This document shows, piece after piece, positions 10,141-21,126 of a stretch of 35,000 nucleotides of DNA. How positions within the stretch are numbered: the first letter of the stretch is position 1; every line of letters starts with the position of its first letter. The position numbers and the translations under genes are program-made. The notes beneath the pieces were generated by a model. That model did no database searches, was not told the DNA's origin, and saw only the letters and a program-made list of their open reading frames with translations. This DNA is from Prorocentrum cordatum (Eukaryota; Sar; Dinophyceae; Prorocentrales; Prorocentraceae), in contig CAUYUJ010022431.1 of assembly GCA_963575745.1 (NCBI GenBank), positions 1 through 35,000 on the forward strand. The letters run 5' to 3'.

Positions 10141-10700
10141 CGGGCCGGCGGAATGAGCGAAGCGATCAATACTGCCGAGCAGCCTCCTCATTCGCATGCT
10201 TTCGACAAAAGACGACACCCCACTGGAGAGCAAGCTCGTTCACGGACTCTTTAGGATCACCCGCGACAAAGACCCCAGGAAGCTGGATAACCCGAAGACA
10301 TAGCTGCGTCCCAATGAGAAGCCACAAACGGCACGGATGCTCGAGCCCACGGAAGCCCCGCGAAGCTTGGCATGCACCTTCCCGGGCGAGGGCTCGCCTT
10401 GCTCGCCCTGCACCTGCTGGCGCGCGGACTGGCTCAAGCGGCAGTTGAGCTCACTCGCGCAGACGACAAAGCCATCGGATCCCTCCCTATATCGACTGCA
10501 TTTCGGCTAGGAAAACCTGAAGGATGCGACGAGCCACACGATGGGGCCCGATCAGTTGCTCAGACAGGATTACGCCACGCTTCCAAATCGCACGGGCCAT
10601 GGGCCGAGTCACGATGAACAAAGGAAGACTGTCGCCCGGTTTCCTGAACACGATAGCAACTCTCGCTTCCCTCGCCGCCACCTTCATCAGAGACTTGTGA
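10141..10700 (-). pseudogene. LINE-A linker between endonuclease and reverse transcriptase
   Basis: Minus-strand sequence includes KLAFHKSLMKVAAREAR (near 10730-10680), resembling the His-Lys...Ala-Ala-Arg helix that follows the endonuclease in dinoflagellate LINEs, and further on a Trp-x-x-Val-Phe stretch in another frame (near 10190). Assignment is by resemblance and position. Confidence 0.4.
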
Positions 10701-11590
10701 AACGCCAACTTACCATGTGCCGAGAGGTCGGAGCAGTCGGCTTGCCCCAGGGCCTGACACAAGAACTGGCGGCACTCCAGCCCCGAAAAAAATCGGGGCG
10801 AACGGGCCTCTCCTCGGGGTCCATCTCCTCCGACGGCGCCACGGCGAGCAGGGGCGCCGCGCGATCGGAAAGCTTCGCTGCGCGAAAAAATCCAGGGGGC
10901 CGCATGCCCCACTCGAGAGCGACGCCTGCGCCGCGGCCCAACCGGGCACTCGCGGAAACACAGCCAATGAGAGACGGAGCGCTGCGCAGCATTGAAGCGC
11001 GCCCCCCCCCCCCATCCACCTCCGCCGACTTCTCGAAGAGGGCGGCCCAGCCAGACGCCCCCCCCTCCCCCACTGTCGCCACCCGCCCACCACCTTCTGC
11101 GTAGACTCGCCAGGCGGCGGCGCGAGCCCCTCGAGATGCGCAGTCGGCGGCTCCGCGGCCCCGTTGAAATCGCCGCGCGCAAGCAGCGGGCGCCCCCCCA
11201 GGGCGCGCTTGACTGCCGCGCGGTCAGAGAGGATAGCAGAGATGAGATGGCCCCACACTGAAGCGCCGAGTCCAAATTTGCAATGCTATTGCGCGCGACG
11301 CCAACACCCCCCTCGAAACGAAGAAATCGAATGCGAATTGCCACTCCCCCTCCCGGGGCCGCAGATTTCACCGCTGGCTTGCCGCGCGCCAAGGCCCCAA
11401 TATCAGGATGGAACGCGATTGCGCCGCCGGCAGGGTGCGACGGCGACGCGCCAAAAAAAGCGGGCAAGGGCGCGGACGGCACCATGGAGGCGGCGCATAT
11501 AATCATCCAGCTCGGCCTGGGAACCGCGATTTTTCATCAAACCCAATGATCGATCCCTTGCAGACAAGACCAATAAGATACGCATTGCAG
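10700..11590 (-). pseudogene. LINE-A endonuclease (EEP type), degenerate
   Basis: An apurinic-like endonuclease nicks the target to prime reverse transcription in LINEs. Two minus frames carry signal: GGGVAIRIRF (near 11356-11327), then in another frame RPLLARGDFNGAAEPP with the GDFN motif at 11174-11163. The last part returns to the first frame and holds a phenylalanine/proline stretch before the linker helix. The N-terminal Asn and C-terminal Ser-Asp-His motifs are not visible. The order relative to ORF1 and reverse transcriptase supports the call. Confidence 0.5.
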
Positions 11591-11599
11591 TTTTCTCGT

Positions 11600-11899
11600 C
11601 ATGGTAGGGAACCTATAATGGAACGAACAACACCCTTGTAATCCACGACAGCAGCGATCGCAATGGGAGAAGCGGAAGGAAGAAAAGGAGCCGAACGCGG
11701 AGGGGACAAGCTCGAAGTAGGGGACAAAGGGGAACGATGTGAGGGAGTTCATGCACCCGATCCCGTCGACTGCCCAGGCGGCGATGATGCATTCGGTGGG
11801 CGGCTAAATGATGAGCCTGCCCACGCACGCGCGACGGCACTAAAGACTCCGCGACGTGCTGGCGCTCCCCATTGAAATGAGGGCGGGCGCGATGACGGT
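11600..11899. other. Possible LINE-A ORF1/endonuclease junction
   Basis: Minus frames are broken and show no motif. Around 11935-11905 a minus frame reads LLAYFNLGRVKIETVI, which may end the ORF1 domain. Confidence 0.3.
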
Positions 11900-12600
11900 T
11901 TCAATCTTTACGCGGCCCAAGTTGAAGTATGCGAGGAGAGCGCGCGGGCGCCCTCATCTCGGGCCACGCGCGCGCATGAAATCGGCCCCCACTTGCATGG
12001 GATCTCAGCGCACCCCCCATTATGAATAGCTGGAGGGGTGGGTACTCTCGAAGAAGGGCACGCTTGATAGCCGGGAGCACAATCGTCCAAATCTGGGCCG
12101 GCGACTTGCCCGCGCCGACGCACAGGCTTGAACCCTTTTGACCTCAAACCTGAGCCAATCATTTGGGCCCTTCCTGAGCACGGAGAGGGCCTGCGACGCC
12201 CGCCTTGCAGCAAGCTGGGGGCAGCCAGAGAGCTGCAGGTCGCACCGTTTTGCGATGGAGCCGACAATGAGTTCGAAGGAGCCCACGACGTTCGCCGTCT
12301 GCACCCAGTCCTGGACGGCGGCGGTGACCTGCTCCTTGGTGACCATGATGCGGCACCTAGCCACGATGATGGTGGGGTTGGGCTCCCTGTTGAAGCCCGC
12401 GTCGATCTAGAGCTTTGGTTTCTCTGCAGTCACGATGCCAAGGGTAGACCCCATCCTCGCTATCTTAGCCCCAAGCCCTTTGACATGTTGCTTCAAGCTG
12501 TCCTGACGTGTCTCCACGGAGCCGATGCGTCTCTCAATACGTGAACCGAGCGAGTCGAGACCAGACTGGACGGTGTTGCCTACGGAATTGGTCTGATGTT
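11900..12600 (-). pseudogene. LINE-A ORF1-like RNA-binding protein
   Basis: One minus frame (to a stop at 12407) ends in a heptad-like coiled coil: VQSGLDSLGSRIERRIG and SVETRQDSLKQHVKGLG. The next frame (12364 onward) reads VTKEQVTAAVQDWVQ, SFELIVGSIAKRCDLQLSG and AARRASQALSVLRKGPNDW. After a frameshift near 12130 comes SLCVGAGKSPAQIWTIVLP and RALLREYPPL (about 12120-12030). Coiled coil followed by an RRM-like fold and a Lys-Ser-Pro-x-Gln-Ile block is the ORF1 pattern of many dinoflagellate LINEs. The protein would bind LINE RNA. Two frameshifts make it a pseudogene. Confidence 0.6.
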
Positions 12601-13080
12601 TGACCGCTGATGGCCGCCATGGTATCCGACTTCGTGTGGTCCACATACTCACGCAACCTGTGGACGGACTGCCCTGGTTCGGGGAAGGCCGGCAGCCCAT
12701 CTGCGAGAACCTCTTCATCGCCCTGCTCGCGTCGGGCAATATTGCGGGGAGGAGCAGAATAAGGGCGAGCCAAAGAACCAGCAGCCGCAGAGCATGGGGA
12801 GGAAGAGCTTCATGCGCTTGCCATCGCATCTTTCGTGGCAGAGAACCTGGCCCTGCGAAAGAACACCCACACGCGGGGTGAGCAGGAGAAGCTGGAATGG
12901 TGAGGATAAATTTGCACCCTCTTGGACGAGTGAACGTCCTTTCTCGAGGAAGATAGATTGCGAGGGGAACAGGAAGGCCACGGAACCTCGGTGGCCTCAA
13001 CCACCTCCGGAAAAATGGTTTACTTCAGCCAAAGTAGCTTGAGACAACATGGCTTTGGATGACCCTCAACATCCTCTTCC
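12601..13080. other. No gene recognised
   Basis: A minus frame stays open upstream of the coiled coil with one hydrophobic stretch (LRLLVLWLALILLLPAIL, near 12790-12735). It could be the N-terminus of LINE-A ORF1 or chance; no motif decides. Confidence 0.35.
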
Positions 13081-14140
<1,060 letters not shown>

Positions 14141-14189
14141 CTTCGTCGTGCTCCTGGGCGACCAAAAGGTTTGAGGTCGTGCCCTGAGA

Positions 14190-14660
14190 TTATGTCGACG
14201 CATGTTCCATACCGGGCGTTCAAAGACACGTGACAAATTCACGCGTGTCTGACGCATGTTCGATAACCCCCCTTTGCGCATCAAAGATCCGGCGCCCCCA
14301 TGTTGAACCCACGACTTTTCTGCCTACGCACCCGAAAACACATCACAAGAGCACGCGTCCCAGACGCAAATTCGACTGCCCCCTTTTCAACCACATATTT
14401 TTACATGCGATGCATCCGGCGCCCCCCTGTTGGATACTCCCGTGGGCGCCAACACGCGTGACAACACGTGCCACACACACGCCGAGACAAATGCTGGATA
14501 CTCCTCTTTGGCACCTACCCCTCTTCGCGCACGCATTTGGTCATATGAAAACTTAGCGCCACCCCTGGACGCCTACGCAAAATATGACACGTGCCACATG
14601 CACTCTGGGACGCATGTTGGATGACGTCCCCCTCCGGCTTGGCGCATGACCCGCTCGCGC
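14190..14660. repeat. ~110-125-bp degenerate tandem repeat, about 4 copies
   Basis: Copies begin near 14214, 14321, 14443 and 14566. Each carries ACACGTGACA/ATGACACGTGCCACA-like sequence, then GACGCATGTTCGAT-like and CCCCCTTT-like sequence. Between copies is a block like CCGGCGCCCCCATGTTGAA. Copies are diverged. Confidence 0.7.
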
Positions 14661-14812
14661 ACTTAGTTGTAACGGGTGAAGAATCCGCTGGCCAATGTGA
14701 CGCACCCTGCGCTGCATCCCTGTGTTCTGCCCTTCTCCTGAAGGCCCTCTGTCCTGCACGGTGGCAAACTACGGTCGCCCCCGTCCAGTTCCCCTCCGCG
14801 CCGGCCATCAGC

Positions 14813-15025
14813 TGAGGAAGGCGGGAGGGGGAGGAGGAGGAGACGGAGGAGAAGGAGGAGAAGGAGGAGTAGGAGGAGAGAAGGAGGAGGAGGAGGAGAA
14901 AGAAAAGAAGAAACATGAGGAGGAAGGACTGAAGGGGGGAGAACCGAAGAGGAGGGCGCGGGAGGAGCATAAGAAAGGAGTAGAACGGAGAGAGGAGGGA
15001 GAATGATCAAGGAAGGAGCGAGGGG
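14813..15025. repeat. Polypurine (GGA-rich) tract
   Basis: The plus strand is almost all G and A over about 200 bases with GGA units. It is followed after a short spacer by a polypyrimidine tract (15055-15185). Confidence 0.9.
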
Positions 15026-15054
15026 GGAGGGGCTGAACTTAACATCATCATCTC

Positions 15055-15190
15055 CGATCATCCTCCCTCGCCCTGTCTCCTCTTCCTCCTCCTCCTCGAT
15101 CCGCATCCCTCTCCATCCTTTTCGCCGTCGTCCTCCGCCTCCCCCCCACTATCACTCCCTCTCGCCCTCCCTCCCTCACTCACAAATATA
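15055..15190. repeat. Polypyrimidine (TCC-rich) tract
   Basis: The plus strand is mostly C and T with TCC units. It is the approximate complement of the tract at 14813-15025, separated by about 30 bases. Confidence 0.85.
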
Positions 15191-15480
15191 ATGTGTCAGA
15201 TTCGTCTTGGATTCGAATTATTCGTTTCGCTATATCAAAAAATGTTGTTCGTATTCTTCGGAGTACTACTATTATTTCTCATACTATTACTATTATACCT
15301 AGTGTTATCATCATTGATGTAAAGATTACTAGTTCCCCCCTCTCCCCCCCCCCTACTCCCCCCCACCCCACCCCACCCTCACCTTCCTTTTAGTCGTAAT
15401 ATTGTTCTCTTACTTCATATTCGTACCCATGAATCGTAATACTATAACTCATTTTACTAATATTGTTCGAACTATTATTC
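15190..15480. other. AT-rich island, no gene
   Basis: Conspicuously AT-rich against the GC-rich window, with ACTACTATTATT-type runs, split by a C-rich block (15335-15385). No ORF or RNA gene is recognised. Confidence 0.8.
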
Positions 15481-16137
15481 CTCCTTGATCCTTGAACCCC
15501 ACGGAAGCGCGCCCGAAGCGCGGGCGCACCTCTCGAGCCCGAGCGCGGCCGAGCGCGGCTGCGCGGCGCGAGCGAGCCGTCCTCTGTGAAGATACGAGCT
15601 CCAGCACGAGGAACATCCGCCGCGGCGGCTGGGGCGCCGAGGACCACGCGCCCTCGGCAACCCCCAACCCCCGCGGCAGAGAGCGACGCGGACCGACGGG
15701 GGAGAACGAGCCGCCAGGCACGACCCGCTCACGGCGAACCAGGGGGGGAGACCCCAGGCCGCGCCGGGGGCCGCGCACCTGGCGGTGCCCCCGGGGGTGA
15801 TGGGGGCCAGGCTTTGGCGGCCACCCCCGGTGCGGGGGCCCGTGGCCCCGCGGGCCCAGCGCCCCCCGATCAGCGCCCCTTTAAACGGGGACTCCACTAA
15901 GGGGTGCTTTGGCCAGTGACCCAGCGATTCCAACCCTTCCCGATGTGGGCAAAGCTGCAGTGCAAGAAAAAGGCCCTAGAGTGGCAACTTCCGGCAAAAT
16001 TCCAAGGTACCCGTCAGTAAGTGCCCGTTGCGGTGCCGCTGACCCGACCGCGACAAGGGGGCCCCGGGGCCCCGACCCCGCCCCGAACGGGCGAGGCCCC
16101 CTCGAGGCTACTCTTCCCAACCCTCCGCCCCCTCCTC
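15481..16137. other. GC-rich stretch, no gene recognised
   Basis: Open frames on both strands are rich in Arg, Gly, Ala and Pro with no motif. It lies directly upstream of the spliced-leader relic. Confidence 0.45.
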
Positions 16138-16159
16138 TCCGCTGCCATTTTGGCTCAAG
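16138..16159 (+). other. Spliced-leader (DinoSL) relic
   Basis: Matches the 22-base dinoflagellate spliced leader at 20 positions. The core CCATTTTGGCTCAAG is perfect and the two mismatches are adjacent (16142-16143). It is followed by GCTGG, not a GT splice donor, so it is not an SL RNA gene. Genomic leader relics mark cDNAs of trans-spliced mRNAs reinserted into the genome (known in dinoflagellates). The leader is on the plus strand, so a retroposed gene would run rightward from 16160. Confidence 0.8.
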
Positions 16160-16530
16160 GCTGGACGTTGTGAGGGGAAAGAAGCGCCCGAGAACCAGCG
16201 ACTGGCATTGGCCCATCCGCAGCCAGGGCTCTCCTCTTGAGCCATTCTCGCTTTCGTGAGCTCCTGGCGGAGCGCAGTTCTCGCCGTCGCCCTCTCGCCT
16301 CGGTTTCGCGCCCTGGCGCCAGCGAGCGCCCCGGCGCCAAGCTCCTCGCGGCGGCAGAACTGGCGGGCCCCACTCGGTCTGCAGCCGACGCGGGCATTGG
16401 GCATATGACAATCGCGGCCACGCCAAGTGCTCCGAGCGCGAAGGCGAGTTCAACGGCGGCGGCCGAGCACGCGACGCACCACAGCGCGTCCGCGGTCGCG
16501 ACGCAGGCGGCGCCCACCATGGTCCGCAGG
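16160..16530. other. Stretch downstream of the leader relic, coding status unclear
   Basis: Both strands are open. The plus frame (16237-16539) is Ala/Ser/Thr-rich. The minus frame (16709-16155) has a hydrophobic Ala/Cys stretch (WCVACSAAAVELAFALGAL). GC-rich third positions do not separate them. If the leader relic marks a retrocopy, this would be 5' UTR or N-terminal coding sequence on the plus strand. Confidence 0.3.
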
Positions 16531-16872
16531 CTGAACTGAATCGTCTCATGCAGCGCTTTCCTGGTTATGCCGATGCCCCACGTGCCACGAAGACGACCTC
16601 TTTGCTGTCCCGAGCGAGCTCGAGCGGGCGGCCCAGAAGCGCGCGGCCCTGGCGCAGGCGGTGGAGAGGGACTCGAAGGCGAGGCGCATTGCAGCACGTG
16701 AAGTGGCACGATGGGCGGCGATCGCTCGCCACGGGAGGCACTGGCCGCTGACGAGCTCGCCCGCGCCTCTGCAGTGGGTGAGCATGAACAGACGGCTGCG
16801 CATCGCGCCCCCAGTCAAGATGGACCCCTTCGACCCGACTGCTTTCCGAGAGAACATCAGCCATCAGCATTG
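16531..16872 (+). CDS. Unidentified coding-like segment
   Basis: I do not recognise this gene. The plus frame after a TGA at about 16531 reads CRCPTCHEDDLFAVPSELER and QKRAALAQAVERDSKARRI, then EVARWAAIARHG. A Cys-x-Cys-x-x-Cys-His cluster is followed by a charged helix of Ala, Glu, Arg and Lys, a more protein-like composition than the other frames. It has no ATG at its 5' end and its right end may not be real. It sits downstream of the leader relic on the same strand, so it may be an exon or part of a decayed retrocopy. Confidence 0.25.
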
Positions 16873-17079
16873 AAGAACGAGCTGAACGTGCGCGGCGTGA
16901 ACTGACGCGCCCAGCGGGAGCGCGAAGCAGCTCCGGCGGCTGCTGAAGCCCGCCCTGGTCCTGCTCAACGCGCGGCCAGTCGCGGCGCCGCGCCCGCGGC
17001 GGCGACGCGCCCTGCCGCGCCTAGGGGGGGGCGGGCGCGGAGGCCCCCGCCCCGCCCGACCGTCAGCCCGGGCAGCCCG

Positions 17080-17694
17080 GGCAGCCCGCCCCTGGCGAGG
17101 TCGGCGGACCTGGACCCGCGCCGCCAATGCCGCGCAACCTCGCCGCCATGTCGGAGCAAGAGCTACGCGGGCGGTGCAGCGGGACTGTTCAGCGCTTCGA
17201 TCTCCGGGCGCAGACCAAGCAGTTCCGCGCGCACCTACATGGTCAGAATAATGAGTCAGTCGTGCATGATCTCCGCGCTGGCCAAGCGCGAGGAGCTGGG
17301 GGGCCTCAAGAAACGGGGCGCGATCACGGACTCACCCGAGATGAACTGGCCAGGATGGGGGGCCCCACGAAGAAGGCAGCTCAGATCAGATCGGCCAAAC
17401 ACTGGCGAACAACACGCGCGCATGCACAGACGTCCTTCGAGCGCGCCCCTGCCCAAACGCAGCCTGCCGGAGGTGCCCCGCCAGTCGGCGCGGCGGGAGG
17501 TGCTGCGCAAGTTCCTGCACCCGAAGGTCGAGAGCAGGCCCCTCGCGCCGCCGCCGCTGGAGGGGGCGAACCACGCCAGCAGCTTCAGCACCCACATGGG
17601 CCACAAGAAGGATGCGGGTAGCATCGATTTCCTCCTTTGCAACATAACCTCTCGGAACCAGAGCCCTCGACCCCCTGCAGACTGCGCGCCCTGA
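17080..17694 (+). CDS. Unidentified coding-like segments in two frames
   Basis: I do not recognise this. One plus frame reads MPRNLAAMSEQELRGRCSG and VQRFDLRAQTKQFRAHLHGQ (17127-17250). Another reads RRPSSAPLPKRSLPEVPRQ, REVLRKFLHPKVESRPLAP and ASSFSTHMGHKKDAGS (about 17424-17620). Charged, non-repetitive composition suggests real exon sequence, and the two frames would need an intron or a frameshift between about 17250 and 17420. Dinoflagellate introns often use non-canonical donors, so splice sites cannot be placed by eye. Confidence 0.25.
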   Translation, partial: GSPPLARSADLDPRRQCRATSPPCRSKSYAGGAAGLFSASISGRRPSSSARTYMVRIMSQSCMISALAKREELGGLKKRGAITDSPEMNWPGWGAPRRRQLRSDRPNTGEQHARMHRRPSSAPLPKRSLPEVPRQSARREVLRKFLHPKVESRPLAPPPLEGANHASSFSTHMGHKKDAGSIDFLLCNITSRNQSPRPPADCAP

Positions 17695-17949
17695 ATGCGA
17701 TGGTTCTCTGCGGCGGAGCATCGCATGAGGCCCTGCGAGGCGCCAGGGGCAAGGCGCAATGCTTCTCACATTAACCGGGGGCCGTTCTTGCCCCCCGCCC
17801 CCGCATCCCCCGGAGCGGGCGCCCATGGAGGAGTCGGGGGACGGGCTTCCAAGGGGCTTTGTGTCAAGAAGTTGTCGTCGCAATCGGGGCTCCGAAGTCT
17901 GGGCTTTGGAGCTCCGCGCGGAATGCTCGATCCCAGCGGCAAAAGCCGT
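17695..17949. other. No gene recognised
   Basis: Short open frames on both strands with no motif, between the coding-like segments and LINE-B. Confidence 0.35.
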
Positions 17950-18029
17950 CTATCTCGTTGCAGGCCTGGGATTCTCAGGGGTTAACATCGAGCAGACGCA
18001 GTCGGTCGCGGAGCCCCCCGGCCCCAGCC

Positions 18030-18300
18030 CCCCCGATGCCCTGGATGCTCTTCGGGGACTGCGGCGCGCCTGCCAACCCCCGCCCGTTCAAGACACGCGC
18101 CTGCCTGGCGATTGGGGTGGGACAGGAGGCCCTCTACCAACGGATGTGGAAGAGATTGCGGCCTTCACCTTTTCCAGTGTTGCGCAGTGGACCTGATTTG
18201 CCATGTGAACAACATCTTCTGCGCCTGACGGTAGATGACGCACCGCCTGTGCCTGGCTATCTTGATGCTGCATTTCTTCCACTCACACACACTCGACCAT
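18030..18300 (+). pseudogene. LINE-B possible endonuclease fragment
   Basis: A plus frame reads PWMLFGDCGAPANPRP (near 18037-18084). Endonucleases of this type have a Pro-Trp...Gly-Asp-x-Asn segment here; the Asn is not present. Nothing else of the domain is clear. The call depends mostly on its place upstream of the reverse transcriptase. Confidence 0.25.
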
Positions 18301-18955
18301 GATGTTCTGGCGTTGGTCGCGGGCAACCGAGGCCGCGGTTGAGCCCCACGCGGTTGCATGCACTGGACTTGATTGCTCGGTGCATGTCGGTGATTTCCCT
18401 GGTTGTAAGAGTAAGACCAGTGCGAGCAGAGGCCCAGTGGGCCAATGCTTGCGGGGCCCGCCGTTGGCCTTCCGGGCCCAGCTCTCACGGAAATCCGATC
18501 ACACTCCAGAATATAGGCAGCCAACTTGCTGGCCTTGCGGCGAAAATTACCGAATTCCCTCGCACCGAGTCTCCGCGAGATGCTGCCTGGCGGCAGCAGC
18601 GACTGGCACTCCTTCCGCAGGAGCTTGATGGACCCGGGAAATGTTCAGAAACCTTGGAAAATAAACATCGCCACACTTGTCATGACGCCCGCGTTACATT
18701 CGAGGCTGAAATGCGATCTTGGCGACACCCCACAGGCCCTGGTTTCGCCGACTGGAGTTCGTCAGCTCCCAGGGGAATATGACGGAGTCCCGACATTGTC
18801 TCTGGTCTAAAATTTCTCTGCCCAGGCGCAACTCACTGGAGTCCTCAACGCTCTCAGGCCGCCGGCTGCGGAGCATGCCCGTGGGTTGGAATCCCTTGTC
18901 CGCTCTCGACGCGCAGAGAGGCGCCCGTTGTTTTTCTGCCAGCACGGCTGCGGGC
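18301..18955 (+). pseudogene. LINE-B linker before reverse transcriptase
   Basis: A plus frame (18339-18782) carries a helical stretch with AWRQQRLALLPQELDG and later FEAEMRSW, of the kind that precedes the reverse transcriptase in these elements. No catalytic motif. Confidence 0.35.
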
Positions 18956-19640
18956 GCCAACCATTGGGCACCTGGGTCGTTGATTGACCTTCCGCTCACT
19001 GCTGCTGCTGCTGCTGCGGGGCTCACGAGCATCCTCCATCAGTGCGAAGCTGAGATGATGTGGCCCTCCCAGGTGTTGCTGAGCGTTGTGGCCCTCCCCC
19101 CGAAGAATACTGACTGTGACCGCCCAGTTTGTAAATGCCATACGGCTTGCCGAGTCCATCGCAAAGCGAAGAATCATGATCTCGATGTGGGGACCCGAGG
19201 TAGGTACCGTTTTGAGACACTGCTATTCACGGTTCCAGCGCCTTGCAGGCGGTCTGGCTTCACGAGCTGGGGCACGAGCTCGCGCGCTTGCTCGGCCTCT
19301 GCTCTGCGGAGGCACACTGGGGACTCGCACGCTTTTTCGATTCGATCGAACCGCATGAGCTGTTTGAGCTGGCGGTCAGAATGGAGCACCGACTCCACCT
19401 CCCCTCCCTGGGCATCCTGGTCTACAGTTCCCCTCGTGCTTTAGAGGTTAGTGGTATCGTGTCCGATATGCTGCATGGTGAAAGGAATCCTAGCGGGGCG
19501 TGCGCAGAGCACGTCTTGGGATAAAATATGTGTATGTGAAATTATGGCTAATGCCCATGATCTCTATTTTCCTGTCCGAGTGAACGATTGCGTTGACGAC
19601 ATCACCCAGGTCGACGCATGGCTCTAAGAATCACGTTCTA
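18956..19640 (+). pseudogene. LINE-B reverse transcriptase
   Basis: Signal moves through three plus frames. The first has NHWAPGSLIDLPL (from 18959), then EMMWPSQVLLSVVALPPK (near 19052-19105) and CDRPV (19115-19129), the block before the fingers lysine and Arg-Pro. The second has HWGLARFFDSIEPHEL (19315-19362), motif A with FFDSI and Asp at 19339, and SLGILVYSSPRALEV. The third has VRVNDCVDDITQVDAWL with the catalytic box CVDD at 19589-19600, where YVDD is usual. A stop follows at 19626. The two box aspartates are intact while the frame is broken at least twice. Confidence 0.72.
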
Positions 19641-20180
19641 ACCCGACTTGTGCCGGTCCCTGAGGCCTGTACTACCTCGTGAATTGGTTTGACTAGCCCC
19701 GCCAAGGATGACCCCCAGTTTTGGGCCCGGCACGAACAACTCGCTGCTTTCCACGACGTGTGGGGAGATCTTAGTCACCACGAAAGCATGCAGGTAGCCC
19801 AGTGATGCGCTTTGTGTGTACGTACCCTTCGGCAACCCCACAGATGGTTAAAAGTACAGGGCCTATGGCGGCCACTGTCTCTGTCTTCCTCGAATTGGGA
19901 GTCGGCCCAAAGAGCCCAGTGCATTGGATGTTCCCTGACGGCGTGGAAATGAGGCTCCACGATCTTGACTTTCAGCACGTGCTCTGGGTGAACCTGCAGA
20001 GGACCCGCGGTTTTCGGTCCTGGAGCACGGCCCCCAAGCATTATGAGGAAGACGTTTGGAAGATGGAATTGGTTTTGCGGCTTCCCGCCGGTTTTTGAAG
20101 ATGCTTGGAAAGGAAGGGGCCTGTGAGGCCGCTGGGATGATTCATAACAGGTTAACAGCTGTTTTTTGGGACTGAGGATA
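19641..20180 (+). pseudogene. LINE-B connecting region
   Basis: The plus frame from about 19802 to a stop at 20098 is continuous and non-repetitive (for example PVHWMFPDGVEMRLHDLDF and KHYEEDVWKMELVL). I recognise no domain; its place is that of the thumb and connection between reverse transcriptase and the zinc knuckle. Confidence 0.45.
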
Positions 20181-21070
20181 GGCTCCAGCAGGCTGGGTAC
20201 GACTCCTTGACAGGCGGCCAGTGCCCTAGATGCGGGCTCGAGCCCGGAACTGCTGCCCATCGCTTTCGGGAATGCCGATGTAACAATGACATCAACGATG
20301 GAGCGATCGAGCGATCGGAGTCGTTGGTTGCTGAGGCCCGCCACCCCAACGCTTCCCCGTCGTTTGGGCACCGTGGCTTGCCGTCCCTCCAGAGTGCCGA
20401 TGGACACCTTCCTGAGCCTGTTGAGTGGGTCTGGGAATTGGGGAAATTGCGAGATGGTGTCAAGATCCGTGGAGGAATCTGGGGGGTGGACGGCTCTGGT
20501 GGCAGATACAGGAAAGATTGGAGACTGCGCCGATGCAGGTGGTCGATCGTACACAAAGGTGCGGACCACCTGTTTGATGGAGTAGTTTGCGGCAGGGCTG
20601 AACAATATTCCCTCATCCAACTGCTGGCCCGTTCGTACGGCCCTGTCTTAGTATATTGTGATTGGCTTGCTGTTGTGAAGGGAGCGCGCAAGCCCATCAA
20701 GCGTCAACTTAAATCGTCAATGTTGGACCTCTGGGAGATTTACCATGAGACCCTTGGGGCCCGTGATGGACCTGTCGAAGTTCGATGCACCAAATGTCAC
20801 CCCACACAATCCCAGGCCTATGATATGTGTCTCACTGACTCTGAACTATATTTCAACAAAAAAGCTGAGTTGTTCGCCAACAGGGCTACCGAGCGTGGCC
20901 AGGTGTCACATGAAGCAGTGCAACGCACGGTGTTGGCCGATGAGCGGGCTTTCAAAGTCCTGAGTCGTCTCCTCGAGCTCCAGAAGGAAGTTGCGCTTGC
21001 TGGGGACCGAGAACTCACCACCCGTGCGAGTACCAAGCCCCGCTCTCTGATACGCTCGGCAGATGCTCGT
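20181..21070 (+). pseudogene. LINE-B zinc knuckle and RNase H
   Basis: One long plus frame. It begins upstream of its first ATG-like codon with EDRLQQAGYDSLTGGQ, then the knuckle CPRCGLEPGTAAHRFRECRC (from 20222). RNase H follows with IWGVDGSGGRYRKDW (first catalytic Asp at 20489), a VYCDWLAVVKG segment (Asp near 20660), a KCHPTQSQ segment and FNKKAELFANRATERG with the Asn/Ala pattern of the last helix. RNase H degrades the RNA template after first-strand synthesis. This is the best preserved coding segment of LINE-B: the frame stays open to 21481, although the expected continuation moves to another frame near 21100. Confidence 0.72.
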
Positions 21071-21126
21071 CTAAACCGACTCAGTGATATGGGTCACTGC
21101 TGTGTGGTTAAATCCTGCACACTGCC

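Noticed and set aside
16138-16159. Spliced-leader RNA gene
   Set aside because: The leader core is followed by GCTGG rather than a GT donor, and no downstream SL RNA intron is evident; a relic fits better.
16155-16709. Minus ORF with a hydrophobic Ala/Cys stretch as a membrane protein gene
   Set aside because: The opposite frame is equally open and GC-rich third positions favour neither; the leader relic points to the plus strand.
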